This document shows positions 14,250-22,355 of a stretch of 49,121 nucleotides of DNA, piece by piece (within the stretch, counting starts at the first letter, position 1; every line of letters starts with the position of its first letter). Below the pieces are notes generated by a model. The model did not search any database and had not been told where the DNA came from. It saw only the letters and a program-made list of their open reading frames with translations. The stretch spans positions 1 through 49,121 of the forward strand of contig NZ_NVWY01000037.1 of NCBI RefSeq assembly GCF_002733835.1. The letters run 5' to 3'. The position numbers and the translations under genes were made by a program. This DNA comes from Alcanivorax sp. Lineage in GTDB: Bacteria; Pseudomonadota; Gammaproteobacteria; Pseudomonadales; Alcanivoracaceae.

Positions 14250-17207
14250 TCATTCTGCCAATCCTTGTTCTTCTACCGCCTGCTTGAGCGCCTTGCGGGC
14301 AATCTGGGTTTCGCTTTCCAGGGCCTGGAGTTCCGAGCTAAGGGCTTCCAGAGTGTCTTCCGAAGCGCTGCTGCGTTGCTGTTCCAGCTCCTGCTGCTTG
14401 TCGGCCAGGGCGCTTTCTGCGCGGGCGGCTTCCAGCTTCAGGGTTTTCAAATCCTTGCCGGTGTGAGCGCGGATGTCGGCCTTGGCTTCTTCGACCAGGG
14501 CATCCAGTGCATCGCGGGCGTTGTCTGCCTTGGCCTTGAGCTTGTCGATCTTCACCTGCATGGCCTGGAGTTCGTCGGCGCTGGCGGTTTCGTTGCGCTC
14601 GGCCCGCTCGTAGGCGGCGTGGGCTTCCTTGTACTGCTTGTGCGCCATGTTGTAGGCGGTTTTCAGGCCCTTGAGTCGTTTTTGGCGCTTGGCGGCCTGC
14701 TCCGGGTCGACTTCAGCCAGGGACTGCGGCGCCTGCTCTTCCGGCACGGCGGGGCTATCCGTGGTGGCGGTTGCTGCCGGCGCTGCTTTCGGCGTCGGCG
14801 GTGCAGCGGCCTTGGCGTCGCGCAGCTCTGCCTTTAGCTGATCCGCGATGGCTTTCAGTTCACCGGCTTTGCTGTGCAAGTCTGTCGCGTTGTCGGCGCC
14901 TTCTTCGTCGGCTTGCTTTGCGGCTTTCACCGCCGCCTTGTAGGCCATCGACGCATCACCAACCTGCTTCTTCAACGCCGCCACCGGATCGGGTTGCTCG
15001 ATCGTTGTAGGAGCTGGTGCCGAGGGAGGGGGCGCAGCCGGGGCGTTGGCCTTGGCGTCACGTAGTTCCATTTTCAATTGATCGGCGGCGGCCTTCAGTT
15101 TGTCCGCTTCAGCACGTAGCTCGGCGGCATTGTCTGCGCCTTCTTCTTCCGCTTGCTTGGCTGCCTTCACGGCGGACTTGTACGCGGAGGACGCATCGCC
15201 CACCTGTTTCTTCAACTCGGCCACCGGGTCTGTTTGAGCAACCGGAGCAGTAGCCGCAGGCGCATTCGCCTTGGCCTCGCGCAGTTCCGCCTTGAGCGCA
15301 TCCGCGCTGGCTTTCAGTGTGTCCGCCTGGGCTTTCAATTCGGCCACATTGTCAGCGCCTTCCGCCTCGGCGGCCTTGGCGGCTTTCACTGCCGCCTTGT
15401 AGGCGCTGGAGGCATCGCCAACCTGCTTCTTGAGCTTGGCCACCGTATCTTCTGCGGGAGCGGCCGCAACGGGGGCGCCATCTTTGGCGTCACGTACAGC
15501 CGCTTTGGCCTTGTCGGCCAAGGCTTTCAGGCGGTCCGCCTCGGCTTTCAGTTCAGCCAGATTATCGGCGCCTTCCGCCTCGGCGGTCTTGGCCGCTTTC
15601 ACCGCCGCCTTGTAGGCTTTGGAGGCGTCCAGTGAGGCTTGCTTCAGCGCGGCCACATCAACAGTACTGGCCGCTGCCGGGCCGGCTTCCTTCTTCTTGC
15701 GGTTGGCTTCCAGGCGCGCCTGTCGGCGGGCTTCTTTTTCCGCCTGTTCCTGTTCAATGCGGGCCTGGCGCGCTTCGAAGCGCTGGCGGGCCTTGTCGGC
15801 TTTTACCTGGTCCGCCGCCTGCTGGCGTACTTCGCCTTTGGCGTAGCGATAATACTGCACCAGCGGAATATGGCTGGGGCACACGTATGCACAGGCACCG
15901 CATTCGATGCAGTCCATCAGGTTGTGGTGCTGGGCCTTTTCCAGATCGTCGTTCTTGGCGTGCCAGTACAGTTGCTGGGGCAGCAGGTTGGCCGGGCACA
16001 CTTCCGCGCAGGAGCCGCAGCGTATGCAGGGTTGTTCTGGCGGCGGTTCCGGCAGCTCTTCCGGGCTGGCGGCGATGATGCAGTTGGTGGTTTTCACCAC
16101 GGGCACGCCCGGGTTGTGCAGGGTGAAGCCCATCATTGGCCCACCCATGACCAGCCGGCCGATGTCCAGGCCGGCAAGATTGCCGTGGGCAAGTAAGTCA
16201 CGCACCGGGGTGCCCAGCAGCACCTCGTAGTTACCGGGCTGGCTGACGCCATCACCGGTAAGCGTGGTGACCCTTGAAACCAGTGGCTCGCCATCGCATA
16301 CGGCCCGCTTGATGGCATAGGCGGTGCCCACGTTCTGGCAGACCACGCCCACCTGGGCGGGCAATTGGCCGCTGGCCACTTCCTTGCCGGTGAGCAATTG
16401 GATCAGCTGTTTCTCACCCCCGGAGGGGTATTTGGTGGGCACCACGCGCACTTCAATATCGCAGCCTTTGCAGGCCCGCTTGATCGCGGAAATGGCCTCG
16501 GGCTTGTTGTCCTCGATACCGATCAGCGTGCGGCGGGGGTTGAGCAGGTACTGGAGAATATGAATGCCGGTAACGATTTGCTCGGCACGCTCGCGCATCA
16601 GGCGGTCATCGGCGGTGATGTAGGGCTCACATTCCACGGCATTGATCAGCAACTGTTCCACGCGCTGATGGTCGCCCAGGTTCACCTTGATGCTGGTGGG
16701 GAAACCCGCGCCACCCATGCCGGCAATGCCTGCGTGGCGGATCAGGTCGACCAGCTCGGCCGGGCTTTTGTCGGTGTAGTCGGCAATGCCCTGATGCTCA
16801 ACCCACTGGTCCTCGCCATCCGTGTCGATGACGATACACACCGCATCCATGCCTGATGGGTGCTGGATGGGGCGCGGGCCAATGGCGCTGACCGTGCCAG
16901 AGGTGGGCGCATGGATAGCTGCACTGACGGCACCGATGGGTTCGGCAATCATCTGCCCCTTGAGGACCTTGTCACCGGGCGCCACCAACGGCTTGGCCGG
17001 CGCGCCGATGTGCATGTTTAGCGGTAGCACCAGCTGTTGCGGCAGCGGGCCGGGCACGATAGGGGTGCCGTTGGACAGATGCTTCATTTCCGGCGGGTGA
17101 ATGCCACCGTGGAAGTCGTGAATCTTCGCCGGACGCCGGATGCCGGACGCCAGACGCGCGAAAACAGAGAGTGGTTTCCGGGGTTTGCTGCTCTGTGGCT
17201 GGCTCAT
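14250..17207 (-). CDS. rnfC: Electron transport complex subunit RnfC with long repetitive tail
   Basis: A 985-residue peripheral subunit that binds NAD(H) and FMN and passes electrons through two [4Fe-4S] clusters. After a short N-terminal segment, HDFHGGIHPPEMK opens the conserved region. GGAGFPT (near 170) and ECEPYITADDRLM follow. The clusters are CIRCGSCAEVCP (near 395) and CIECGACAYVCP (near 436). From about 465 on, the protein is Ala/Lys/Glu-rich helix, with four similar repeats and a fifth diverged one. Length varies in this tail across the family. Residues about 21-32 ([12 protein letters not shown]) are encoded by a heptamer-repeat arm. GAGG lies 8 nt before ATG. Confidence 0.95.
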   Translation of the reverse strand: MSQPQSSKPRKPLSVFARLASGIRRPAKIHDFHGGIHPPEMKHLSNGTPIVPGPLPQQLVLPLNMHIGAPAKPLVAPGDKVLKGQMIAEPIGAVSAAIHAPTSGTVSAIGPRPIQHPSGMDAVCIVIDTDGEDQWVEHQGIADYTDKSPAELVDLIRHAGIAGMGGAGFPTSIKVNLGDHQRVEQLLINAVECEPYITADDRLMRERAEQIVTGIHILQYLLNPRRTLIGIEDNKPEAISAIKRACKGCDIEVRVVPTKYPSGGEKQLIQLLTGKEVASGQLPAQVGVVCQNVGTAYAIKRAVCDGEPLVSRVTTLTGDGVSQPGNYEVLLGTPVRDLLAHGNLAGLDIGRLVMGGPMMGFTLHNPGVPVVKTTNCIIAASPEELPEPPPEQPCIRCGSCAEVCPANLLPQQLYWHAKNDDLEKAQHHNLMDCIECGACAYVCPSHIPLVQYYRYAKGEVRQQAADQVKADKARQRFEARQARIEQEQAEKEARRQARLEANRKKKEAGPAAASTVDVAALKQASLDASKAYKAAVKAAKTAEAEGADNLAELKAEADRLKALADKAKAAVRDAKDGAPVAAAPAEDTVAKLKKQVGDASSAYKAAVKAAKAAEAEGADNVAELKAQADTLKASADALKAELREAKANAPAATAPVAQTDPVAELKKQVGDASSAYKSAVKAAKQAEEEGADNAAELRAEADKLKAAADQLKMELRDAKANAPAAPPPSAPAPTTIEQPDPVAALKKQVGDASMAYKAAVKAAKQADEEGADNATDLHSKAGELKAIADQLKAELRDAKAAAPPTPKAAPAATATTDSPAVPEEQAPQSLAEVDPEQAAKRQKRLKGLKTAYNMAHKQYKEAHAAYERAERNETASADELQAMQVKIDKLKAKADNARDALDALVEEAKADIRAHTGKDLKTLKLEAARAESALADKQQELEQQRSSASEDTLEALSSELQALESETQIARKALKQAVEEQGLAE
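14806..15659 (-). repeat. Four coding repeats in the RnfC tail
   Basis: Four units of about 70 codons each follow the pattern: K-K-Q-V-G-D-A-S-x-A-Y-K-x-A-V-K-A-A-K, E-G-A-D-N, A-E-L-K-A-x-A-D-x-L-K, D-A-K-x-x-A-P. They are separated by Pro/Ala linkers. DNA identity between neighbours is high enough for slippage or recombination, so copy number may vary between strains. The helices look extended and charged. RnfC tails in other gammaproteobacteria also carry variable repeats of different sequence. Confidence 0.85.
17131..17158. repeat. Heptamer-repeat arm inside rnfC
   Basis: Four exact-length units, GGACGCC, GGATGCC, GGACGCC, AGACGCG, followed by CGAAAACAG. The arm is in-frame coding near the N-terminus of RnfC. 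A complementary but degenerate arm (GCGTCCGGCGTGATGCGTG, from 17257) lies across the rnfC start in the rnfB-rnfC gap. The junction CGAAAACAG is the same as at 115-123, and nearly so at 17923. Confidence 0.7.
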
Positions 17208-17289
17208 GGCAATAACCTCATACCATGCCCAAGCGTTTCAGGCTGGCAAGGCACAAGCGTCCGGCGTGATGCGTGTGGCGTGAAACGTC

Positions 17290-17874
17290 TCATAAATTCA
17301 CCACCTCAATACGGCTGTCCGGGCGCTCACCGATACCCGCCGGGCGGTGCCAGCCCCAGGTTTGCAAGGTCGGCTTCACTTCCAGCATGTCGATACAGTC
17401 CACCGGGCAGGGTTCTACGCAGAGATCGCAGCCGGTGCATTCATCAACGATGACGGTGTGCATCAACTTGGCGGCGCCGACGATGGCATCCACCGGGCAG
17501 GCCTGGATGCACTTTGTGCAGCCAATGCACTCGTCTTCGCGGATGTAGGCGACCTTGGCCACGTTGGCGTCTTCTGCGCCTTCATTATCCAGCGTCAGTT
17601 CTTCACGGCCGAGCAATTCGGACAGCGCCACCACGGTGTCCTGGCCACCTGGCGGGCAGCGGTTGTGGTCTTCACCTTCCGCAATGGCTTCCGCGTAGGG
17701 GCGGCAGCCCGGGTGGCCACACTGGCCGCATTGGGTTTGCGGCAGCAGCGAATCGATCTGCTCGACAATGGGGTCGCCTTCCACCTTGAATTTTTCCGAG
17801 GCAAACCCGAGCACGGCACCGAACACCGCCGCCAAAGCCAACAACGCTGCCACAGCAATTAACACAGCGGTCAT
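17290..17874 (-). CDS. rnfB: Electron transport complex subunit RnfB
   Basis: A 194-residue Fe-S subunit with one N-terminal membrane helix (about 3-24). It is followed by a four-Cys domain ([18 protein letters not shown] ... NRCPPGG) and two ferredoxin motifs ([12 protein letters not shown] and [12 protein letters not shown]). It accepts electrons from ferredoxin or passes them between the Rnf modules. The start at 17874 gives a normal length. GGAG lies 7 nt upstream in the loop of a leader hairpin that resembles the rnfD leader (17872-17896 versus 14069-14093). The open frame upstream of this start is repeat sequence. Confidence 0.95.
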   Translation of the reverse strand: MTAVLIAVAALLALAAVFGAVLGFASEKFKVEGDPIVEQIDSLLPQTQCGQCGHPGCRPYAEAIAEGEDHNRCPPGGQDTVVALSELLGREELTLDNEGAEDANVAKVAYIREDECIGCTKCIQACPVDAIVGAAKLMHTVIVDECTGCDLCVEPCPVDCIDMLEVKPTLQTWGWHRPAGIGERPDSRIEVVNL

Positions 17875-17895
17875 GAGTACACTCCATGTGCCGCT

Positions 17896-18009
17896 GGACG
17901 CCGAATGCCAGATGCCGGACGCGGGAAAACAGTGCGTAGCAGCACGGGGTTGGCGATTATCGTGAGGCACCGCGCCCCTGTCAGGCGTCGGGCATCAGGC
18001 GTCTTGCGT
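17896..18009. repeat. Heptamer-repeat palindrome between rnfA and rnfB
   Basis: The left arm 17896-17923 is GGACGCC, GAATGCC, AGATGCC, GGACGCG, followed by GGAAAACAG. The right arm 17982-18009 is CAGGCGT, CGGGCAT, CAGGCGT, CTTGCGT. The arms are imperfectly complementary over about 24 nt, with a loop of about 58 nt. This is the clearest GACGCC-type copy in the window and would form a large hairpin in the rnf mRNA. Confidence 0.75.
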
Positions 18010-18013
18010 ACAT

Positions 18014-18598
18014 TCATAACTTGATCAACCCGGAAAAGCCCATGAATGCCAGAGACATGAGGCCAGCGGTAATCAGGCCGATGCTGGGGCCGCGAAACGC
18101 TTCGGGTACATCGGCCACGGCAATGCGTTCGCGCATGGCGGCAAACAGGATCAGCACCAGGGAAAAGCCCAGCGCCGCACCGAAACCGTAGGTCAGCGAA
18201 GACATAAAGGTGGCGTCTTCCTGGCGCACATTCAGCAGGGCCACGCCCAGCACCGCACAGTTGGAAGTGATCAACGGCAGGAATACCCCCAGCACCCGGT
18301 AAAGCAGCGGGCTGGCTTTTTTCACGAACATTTCCGTGAACTGCACGGCCACCGCAATTACCAGAATAAAGCTGATGGTGCGCAGGTATTCCAGCTCAAA
18401 GGGCACCAGAATGTAGGCCCAGGTCAGGTAGGCAAGCACGGAGGACAGCGTCAGCACAAAAGTGGTGGCCAGGGACATGCCCATGGCGGTTTCCACTTTG
18501 TTGGACACCCCCATGAATGGGCACAGCCCGAGGAACTGCACCAGCACGAAATTGTTTACCAGCACAGCGCTGATCAGAATCAGGACGTACTCAGTCAT
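18014..18598 (-). CDS. rnfA: Electron transport complex subunit RnfA
   Basis: A 194-residue membrane subunit with six helices, opening [19 protein letters not shown]. It contains the conserved [11 protein letters not shown] and [15 protein letters not shown] motifs, whose Cys residues hold the intramembrane iron centre with RnfE. It is the first gene of the rnfABCDGE operon on the minus strand. The leader upstream contains a perfect 9-bp palindrome (18634-18655). Order and strand agree with the standard gammaproteobacterial operon. Confidence 0.96.
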   Translation of the reverse strand: MTEYVLILISAVLVNNFVLVQFLGLCPFMGVSNKVETAMGMSLATTFVLTLSSVLAYLTWAYILVPFELEYLRTISFILVIAVAVQFTEMFVKKASPLLYRVLGVFLPLITSNCAVLGVALLNVRQEDATFMSSLTYGFGAALGFSLVLILFAAMRERIAVADVPEAFRGPSIGLITAGLMSLAFMGFSGLIKL

Positions 18599-18633
18599 GT
18601 GATCGCAGGCTCGCTTGCCGAAAAATAGGAGTA

Positions 18634-18655
18634 GACGCCATGTTTACATGGCGTC
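18634..18655. promoter_or_regulatory. Perfect palindrome upstream of rnfA
   Basis: GACGCCATG (18634-18642) and CATGGCGTC (18647-18655) are separated by TTTA. On the minus strand it is preceded by TTGAC (18659-18655), which could be a -35 box overlapping the palindrome. It lies 36 nt upstream of the rnfA start. It may be an operator or a leader hairpin. It does not match the SoxR site known upstream of redox genes. The remaining gap to 18882 shows no gene. Confidence 0.55.
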
Positions 18656-18882
18656 AAGGGCGCATAGTATGAGGCAGCGCCTTTATACGCTCAAGAATGA
18701 TAGCGAATAAGCTTAATAGACAAGGGAGTACAGGTCATTGGCCGTCTTTTGAACAGTTGAGCCGGCTTTTGCCACTATTTTGCGGTTGAAGGCGGGCAAA
18801 CGGTTGCGGTGGGCCGGTCAATCCAGTATCCAAGACAGACGAAAAACCCCGTACCCGTAACCTGGCTGATTGGGAGAGACCC

Positions 18883-20010
18883 GTGCCCGCTTTACCCCGC
18901 GATTTTGACCGTGACGGTCTGCTCGAATACTCCGTGGTTTTCACCGACCGTTCCCTGAACCATATGTCACAGCGTTTCCAGCAAGTGATGCGGGATATCT
19001 CGTCGACCCTGAAGCAGGTCTATAACGCGCATTCCGTGGCGGTGGTGCCCGGTGGCGGCAGCTATGGCATGGAAGCAGTGGCCCGTCAGTTCGCCACCGA
19101 TCAGTCCTGTCTCGTAATCCGTAACGGTTTTTTCAGCTTTCGCTGGAGCCAGATTTTCGAGATGGGCAAGATCCCCTCAAAAGAAACCGTACTGAAAGCC
19201 TCCCCGGTTAACGACCAGCCCCAGGCCGCGTTCGCACCTGCGCCCATTGAAGACGTGGTCGCTGCCATCAAGGCGGAAAAACCGGCCATGGTGTTCGCCC
19301 CCCACGTGGAAACGGCCTCCGGCATCATCCTGCCCGATGACTACATCAAGCAGGTGGCCGAGGCTGTGCATAGCGTGGGCGGCCTGTTCGTCCTCGACTG
19401 CATTGCCTCCGGCACCATCTGGGTGGACATGCAGGCTTGCGGCGTCGACGTGCTGATCAGTGCGCCACAAAAAGGCTGGAGCAGCTCGCCCTGCAGCGCC
19501 CTGATCATGCTCAGCGAGGCCGCAGAAAAGCGCCTGCACGAAACCACCAGCAGCAGCTTCGCCTGCGACCTGCGCAAATGGCGCGACATCATGATCGCCT
19601 ATGAAAACGGTGGCCACGCCTACCACGCCACCATGCCCACCGATGCACTCACCGGTTTCCGCGACACCATGATGGAAACCGTGGAGCGCGGCCTGGAGAC
19701 CGTTAAAGCCGAACAGTGGCAGCTGGGCAAGGCGGTACGCGCCCTGATGGCCGAACACGGTTTTGCCAGCGTCGCCGCACCGGGCTTTGAAGCCCCGGGT
19801 GTGGTGGTGTCCTACACCGGTGACGATGGCATCAAAAGCGGTGCGGCATTTATCGCGCAAGGCTTGCAGACCGCCGGCGGTGTGCCGCTCATGTGTGACG
19901 AACCGGCGGACTTCAAGACCTTCCGTGTGGGCCTGTTCGGCCTGGACAAGCTCGGTGATGTGGATGCGGCGGTGGCCCGCCTCAAGACTGCGCTGGATCA
20001 GCTTGGCTAG
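18883..20010 (+). CDS. Class V PLP-dependent aminotransferase
   Basis: A 375-residue fold-type I enzyme of the alanine-glyoxylate/serine-pyruvate aminotransferase group. [11 protein letters not shown] binds the cofactor phosphate, [12 protein letters not shown] contains the Asp that contacts the pyridine nitrogen, and [11 protein letters not shown] holds the Schiff-base Lys197. The start is GTG 18883, with GGGAGAG about 6 nt upstream. It probably transfers amino groups between small 2-oxo acids such as glyoxylate and pyruvate; the exact pair cannot be told. The next gene begins 4 nt after its stop, so the two may be cotranscribed. Confidence 0.85.
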   Translation: MPALPRDFDRDGLLEYSVVFTDRSLNHMSQRFQQVMRDISSTLKQVYNAHSVAVVPGGGSYGMEAVARQFATDQSCLVIRNGFFSFRWSQIFEMGKIPSKETVLKASPVNDQPQAAFAPAPIEDVVAAIKAEKPAMVFAPHVETASGIILPDDYIKQVAEAVHSVGGLFVLDCIASGTIWVDMQACGVDVLISAPQKGWSSSPCSALIMLSEAAEKRLHETTSSSFACDLRKWRDIMIAYENGGHAYHATMPTDALTGFRDTMMETVERGLETVKAEQWQLGKAVRALMAEHGFASVAAPGFEAPGVVVSYTGDDGIKSGAAFIAQGLQTAGGVPLMCDEPADFKTFRVGLFGLDKLGDVDAAVARLKTALDQLG

Positions 20011-20014
20011 ATCC

Positions 20015-20740
20015 GTGACGGGCAGGGCAGGGGCGCTGGCGTTGTTGCTGGCGTGCCTGCTGGCCTGGACCGCAGCACAGGCGGAGGAAAACATGGAAGA
20101 ACCGCAATGCGTTGTGCTGCTGCATGGCCTGGCCAGAACCGCCCACGCCATGAAGAAAATGGAAACGGCCCTGGAGAAAACCGGTTATACGGTGGTGAAC
20201 CAGGGGTACCCCTCTACCAAACACCCTATTCAAACCCTCGCGGCGCAAACCCTTCCCGCTGCTTTAGCGCAATGCCCCGACGAAGGCAGCATCCATTTCG
20301 TTACCCACTCTATGGGTGGCATTCTGCTGCGCCAGTACCTCAGCGAACACACCATTCCCCGCCTTGGCCGAACCGTCATGCTCGGCCCGCCCAATCAGGG
20401 CAGCGAAGTGGTGGACCGCCTGGGTGCCTGGGCGCCATTCCAATGGTTCAACGGCCCTGCCGGCAGCCAGATGGGCACCGGCCCGGACAGCCTCCCCAAC
20501 CAGCTCGGCCCGGTGGATTTCCCGGTCGGTATCATCGCCGGCAATCAGACCATCAATTTCCTGCTCTCCACGCAACTACCCGGACCTAACGATGGCAAGG
20601 TCACCGTAGAAAGAACCAAAGTCGAAGGCATGCAGGACCATCTGGTGCTGCCGGTGACGCATCCGTTCATGATGCGTAACGGAGAGGTGATTGCGCAGGT
20701 AAAGATATTCCTGGCGGAAGGGCGGTTTGATTATCCGTGA
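20015..20740 (+). CDS. Secreted lipase/esterase-like alpha/beta hydrolase
   Basis: A 241-residue protein starting at GTG 20015. It has a signal peptide (hydrophobic [17 protein letters not shown], cleavage near residue 23). The mature part has the oxyanion-loop motif [10 protein letters not shown], the nucleophile elbow THSMGG with Ser99, and a late His in PVTHPF. It resembles COG1075-type triacylglycerol lipases and acyltransferases. No strong ribosome binding site is visible, and translation may be coupled to the aminotransferase that ends 4 nt upstream. An alternative start is the ATG at 20093, but that would lose the signal peptide. Confidence 0.8.
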   Translation: MTGRAGALALLLACLLAWTAAQAEENMEEPQCVVLLHGLARTAHAMKKMETALEKTGYTVVNQGYPSTKHPIQTLAAQTLPAALAQCPDEGSIHFVTHSMGGILLRQYLSEHTIPRLGRTVMLGPPNQGSEVVDRLGAWAPFQWFNGPAGSQMGTGPDSLPNQLGPVDFPVGIIAGNQTINFLLSTQLPGPNDGKVTVERTKVEGMQDHLVLPVTHPFMMRNGEVIAQVKIFLAEGRFDYP

Positions 20741-20986
20741 ATGCACGAAGCCTGCGGGGCTGTGGGCTCCTTAGACATAGGCTCCTTTCGCTTTTAGCGA
20801 TGCTGCTTTTTTGAGCAGTGTTATTCGTTTCGGGGAATGGAGAAGGCAACATATCGAATCATGCCCTGACAAGCTGGTTTGTAACGTACTGACTTTTCTG
20901 CTTTTATCTTACAATATGCAAATTTTATAAATGTGATATGAAGCCGGCGCGTTCATTGGATATTCGAGCCGGCTTCCTAATACCTG
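20741..20986. other. Gene-free stretch before the cassette array
   Basis: No gene is seen. AAGCCGGC (20941-20948) and GCCGGCTT (20967-20974) form an inverted repeat 12 nt before the first cassette boundary. A possible -10 box TACAAT lies at 20910-20915, and AT content rises toward the array. There is no recognisable attC here and no integrase gene. The hairpin could be part of an attI-like site or chance. Confidence 0.4.
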
Positions 20987-21003
20987 TTAGCTTGAAGGGA
21001 AGC

Positions 21004-21369
21004 ATGAAGTACGATCCGATCAATATAAAAAATAAGCTGGCTCTTTTCGATGAGCTCTGGTCCCCTCGCGTAATAGCTGAAATGAATGACTACCAGTTCA
21101 AGCTTGCGAAAGGCGAGGGGGAGTTTGTCTGGCATGATCACCCTGATACCGATGAGGTGTTTATCGTGATTGAGGGTGAACTTGTGATTGAATTTCGTGA
21201 TGGGGCGGTAACGTTAAACCCCGGAGAGATGTATGTGATCCCAAAGGGGGTTGAGCATAAACCTTTCGCCAAAGGCCTTGTTCAGGTTTTGCTTGTAGAG
21301 CCTAAAGGTGTTGTGAACACGGGTGAATCTGGTGGCACTCTTACCGCAGAGAACGATATTTGGGTTTAA
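21004..21369 (+). CDS. Cupin-domain protein, cassette 1
   Basis: A 121-residue single-domain cupin. The two motifs are visible: [22 protein letters not shown] (motif 1, with the metal-binding H-x-H and E) and [17 protein letters not shown] (motif 2, with the second His). AAGGGA lies 3 nt before the ATG. Small cupins are common integron cassette cargo, but the substrate is unknown. The gene nearly fills its cassette, as is usual, and its stop is 1 nt from the attC inner core. Confidence 0.88.
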   Translation: MKYDPINIKNKLALFDELWSPRVIAEMNDYQFKLAKGEGEFVWHDHPDTDEVFIVIEGELVIEFRDGAVTLNPGEMYVIPKGVEHKPFAKGLVQVLLVEPKGVVNTGESGGTLTAENDIWV

Positions 21370-21447
21370 AGCTAACAAGCGGCGCCAGGCGGACCAAATT
21401 TCCGCTCCTTCGTCGCTCCAATTTGTCCGCTGCGCCGGGCGTTATGT
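21370..21447 (+). other. attC site 1
   Basis: The inner core AGCTAAC (21370-21376) and outer core GTTATGT (21441-21447) flank an imperfect palindrome. GGCGCCAGGCGGACCAAATT pairs with AATTTGTCCGCTGCGCC, leaving extrahelical bases on one strand as in known attC sites. The loop holds TCCGCTCCTTCGTCGCTCC. The total is about 78 nt, a typical attC length. Confidence 0.88.
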
Positions 21448-21473
21448 GCTCGCATAGGTCATAGGAATTACCA

Positions 21474-21875
21474 ATGCATCTGATGACGGAAAAATCTATT
21501 AAAGTATTTCTGACCATGATCTACGCGAGGTACATAGATCGTAATGGGTACAGCTTTCATAAGCTCACGGAGTATCCCTTCCCAATTACATATGAGCCAG
21601 ACAACGAACTATTCATAGAAAGAAGCGGTAGCACAAAGAAATACTTGTGCACGCAATACTTCAAAGAACTGGAAGCGCGAGGATTGATGGAGAAAAGTGA
21701 ATCCAGTTTTTACCTGACCGCCAAGGGATTTACTGAGGGATACAAGCTAAAGCATCCGTTAAAGTATTTTTGTAAAGTTCATTGGAAATGGGGTGTTGCT
21801 ACAGCTATTGCAGTTCTCGGCTTTATCAGCACTGTAATTTACAGGTATGGGGTGACTTGTATCAGTGGCTCGTGA
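21474..21875 (+). CDS. Unknown protein with C-terminal membrane segment, cassette 2
   Basis: A 133-residue protein, AT-rich relative to its surroundings. The N-terminal two thirds looks helical with a possible winged-helix layout (KYLCTQYFKELEARGLMEKSE followed by FYLTAKGFTEGYKL). One hydrophobic segment (about 107-124) is near the C-terminus, so it may be a tail-anchored protein. AGGA lies about 8 nt before the ATG; a second ATG is at 21483. I do not recognise the family. Its cassette context is clear. Confidence 0.7.
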   Translation: MHLMTEKSIKVFLTMIYARYIDRNGYSFHKLTEYPFPITYEPDNELFIERSGSTKKYLCTQYFKELEARGLMEKSESSFYLTAKGFTEGYKLKHPLKYFCKVHWKWGVATAIAVLGFISTVIYRYGVTCISGS

Positions 21876-21878
21876 TGC

Positions 21879-21962
21879 ACATAACAATTGCAGGCAATCC
21901 GACGGCTTCTCCATTCCGCCTGCGGCTCCATTACAAAGCCGCGGTTGCTGCGGGCGTTATGC
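21879..21962 (+). other. attC site 2
   Basis: The cores ACATAAC (21879-21885) and GTTATGC (21956-21962) bound a palindrome in which GCAGGCAATCCGACGGCTT pairs with AAGCCGCGGTTGCTGCGGGC, with bulged bases. The site is 84 nt, slightly longer than its neighbours and with a different loop (CCATTCCGCCTGCGGCTCC). Confidence 0.88.
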
Positions 21963-21976
21963 ATAAAGGAGAAAAC

Positions 21977-22267
21977 ATGCCACACCCACATGGAAGCGAA
22001 GGAGCTCCGGTAGATGTCTCGTTGACCTTTGATCAGGTCTATGGGTTTGTAGGAGAGGGCGGCGCCAACTACCAATCTACAACTAATGAAGCCATGACCG
22101 CTCGGCGCGGACACGCAGGTGACGGGGTTACGCCTGTGATTGTGCTGGAAGGTGAACGAAATGTGCATGGTAGAGTTTGCGCATCATGCTGGGGTCACCA
22201 AACGAGCTGCACTGGCGAGAGAGTCAGCCAGGCTATTGTTGGCCTTGATAATGCTGCAAATGCATAA
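21977..22267 (+). CDS. Unknown small protein, cassette 3
   Basis: A 96-residue protein starting at ATG 21977, with AAAGGAG 5 nt upstream. It has no signal peptide or membrane segment. The C-terminal half has a CASCWGHQTSC motif whose three Cys and one His could bind a metal. The family is not recognised. The stop codon TAA lies inside the attC inner core (GCATAAC), which is common for cassette genes. Confidence 0.7.
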   Translation: MPHPHGSEGAPVDVSLTFDQVYGFVGEGGANYQSTTNEAMTARRGHAGDGVTPVIVLEGERNVHGRVCASCWGHQTSCTGERVSQAIVGLDNAANA

Positions 22268-22339
22268 CAAGCGGCGGCAGGCGGATTAAATTTCTGCTCG
22301 TTCCTCGCTCCAATTTGCCCGCTGCGCCGGGCGTTGGGT
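22262..22339 (+). other. attC site 3
   Basis: The inner core GCATAAC (22262-22268) and outer core GTTGGGT (22333-22339, a perfect GTTRRRY) flank GCGGCGGCAGGCGGATTAAATT. This pairs imperfectly with AATTTGCCCGCTGCGCCGGGC. The loop CTGCTCGTTCCTCGCTCC is similar to attC 1, so sites 1 and 3 are close relatives. Confidence 0.88.
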
Positions 22340-22355
22340 GGCAAGAAGATGAGCA

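Larger units (their letters stand above)
20987..22333 (+). mobile_element. Integron gene cassettes (three complete) without integrase
   Basis: Three cassettes in tandem, all read on the plus strand. Boundaries are exact: each starts after the G of GTTRRRY-like sites at 20986, 21441 and 21956, and the array continues after 22333. The first seven bases of each cassette region are the perfect complement of the inner core of its own attC: GTTAGCT/AGCTAAC, GTTATGT/ACATAAC and GTTATGC/GCATAAC. Cassettes are 20987-21441, 21442-21956 and 21957-22333. A fourth (parDE) starts at 22334 but has no visible attC. No integrase lies in the window, so this is a cluster of attC sites lacking an integrase, or the distal end of an integron. 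Confidence 0.88.

Noticed and set aside
14650..15850. Plus-strand open frames opposite the rnfC tail
   Set aside because: They arise from the GC-skewed repetitive tail of rnfC; none has a start signal or recognisable domain.
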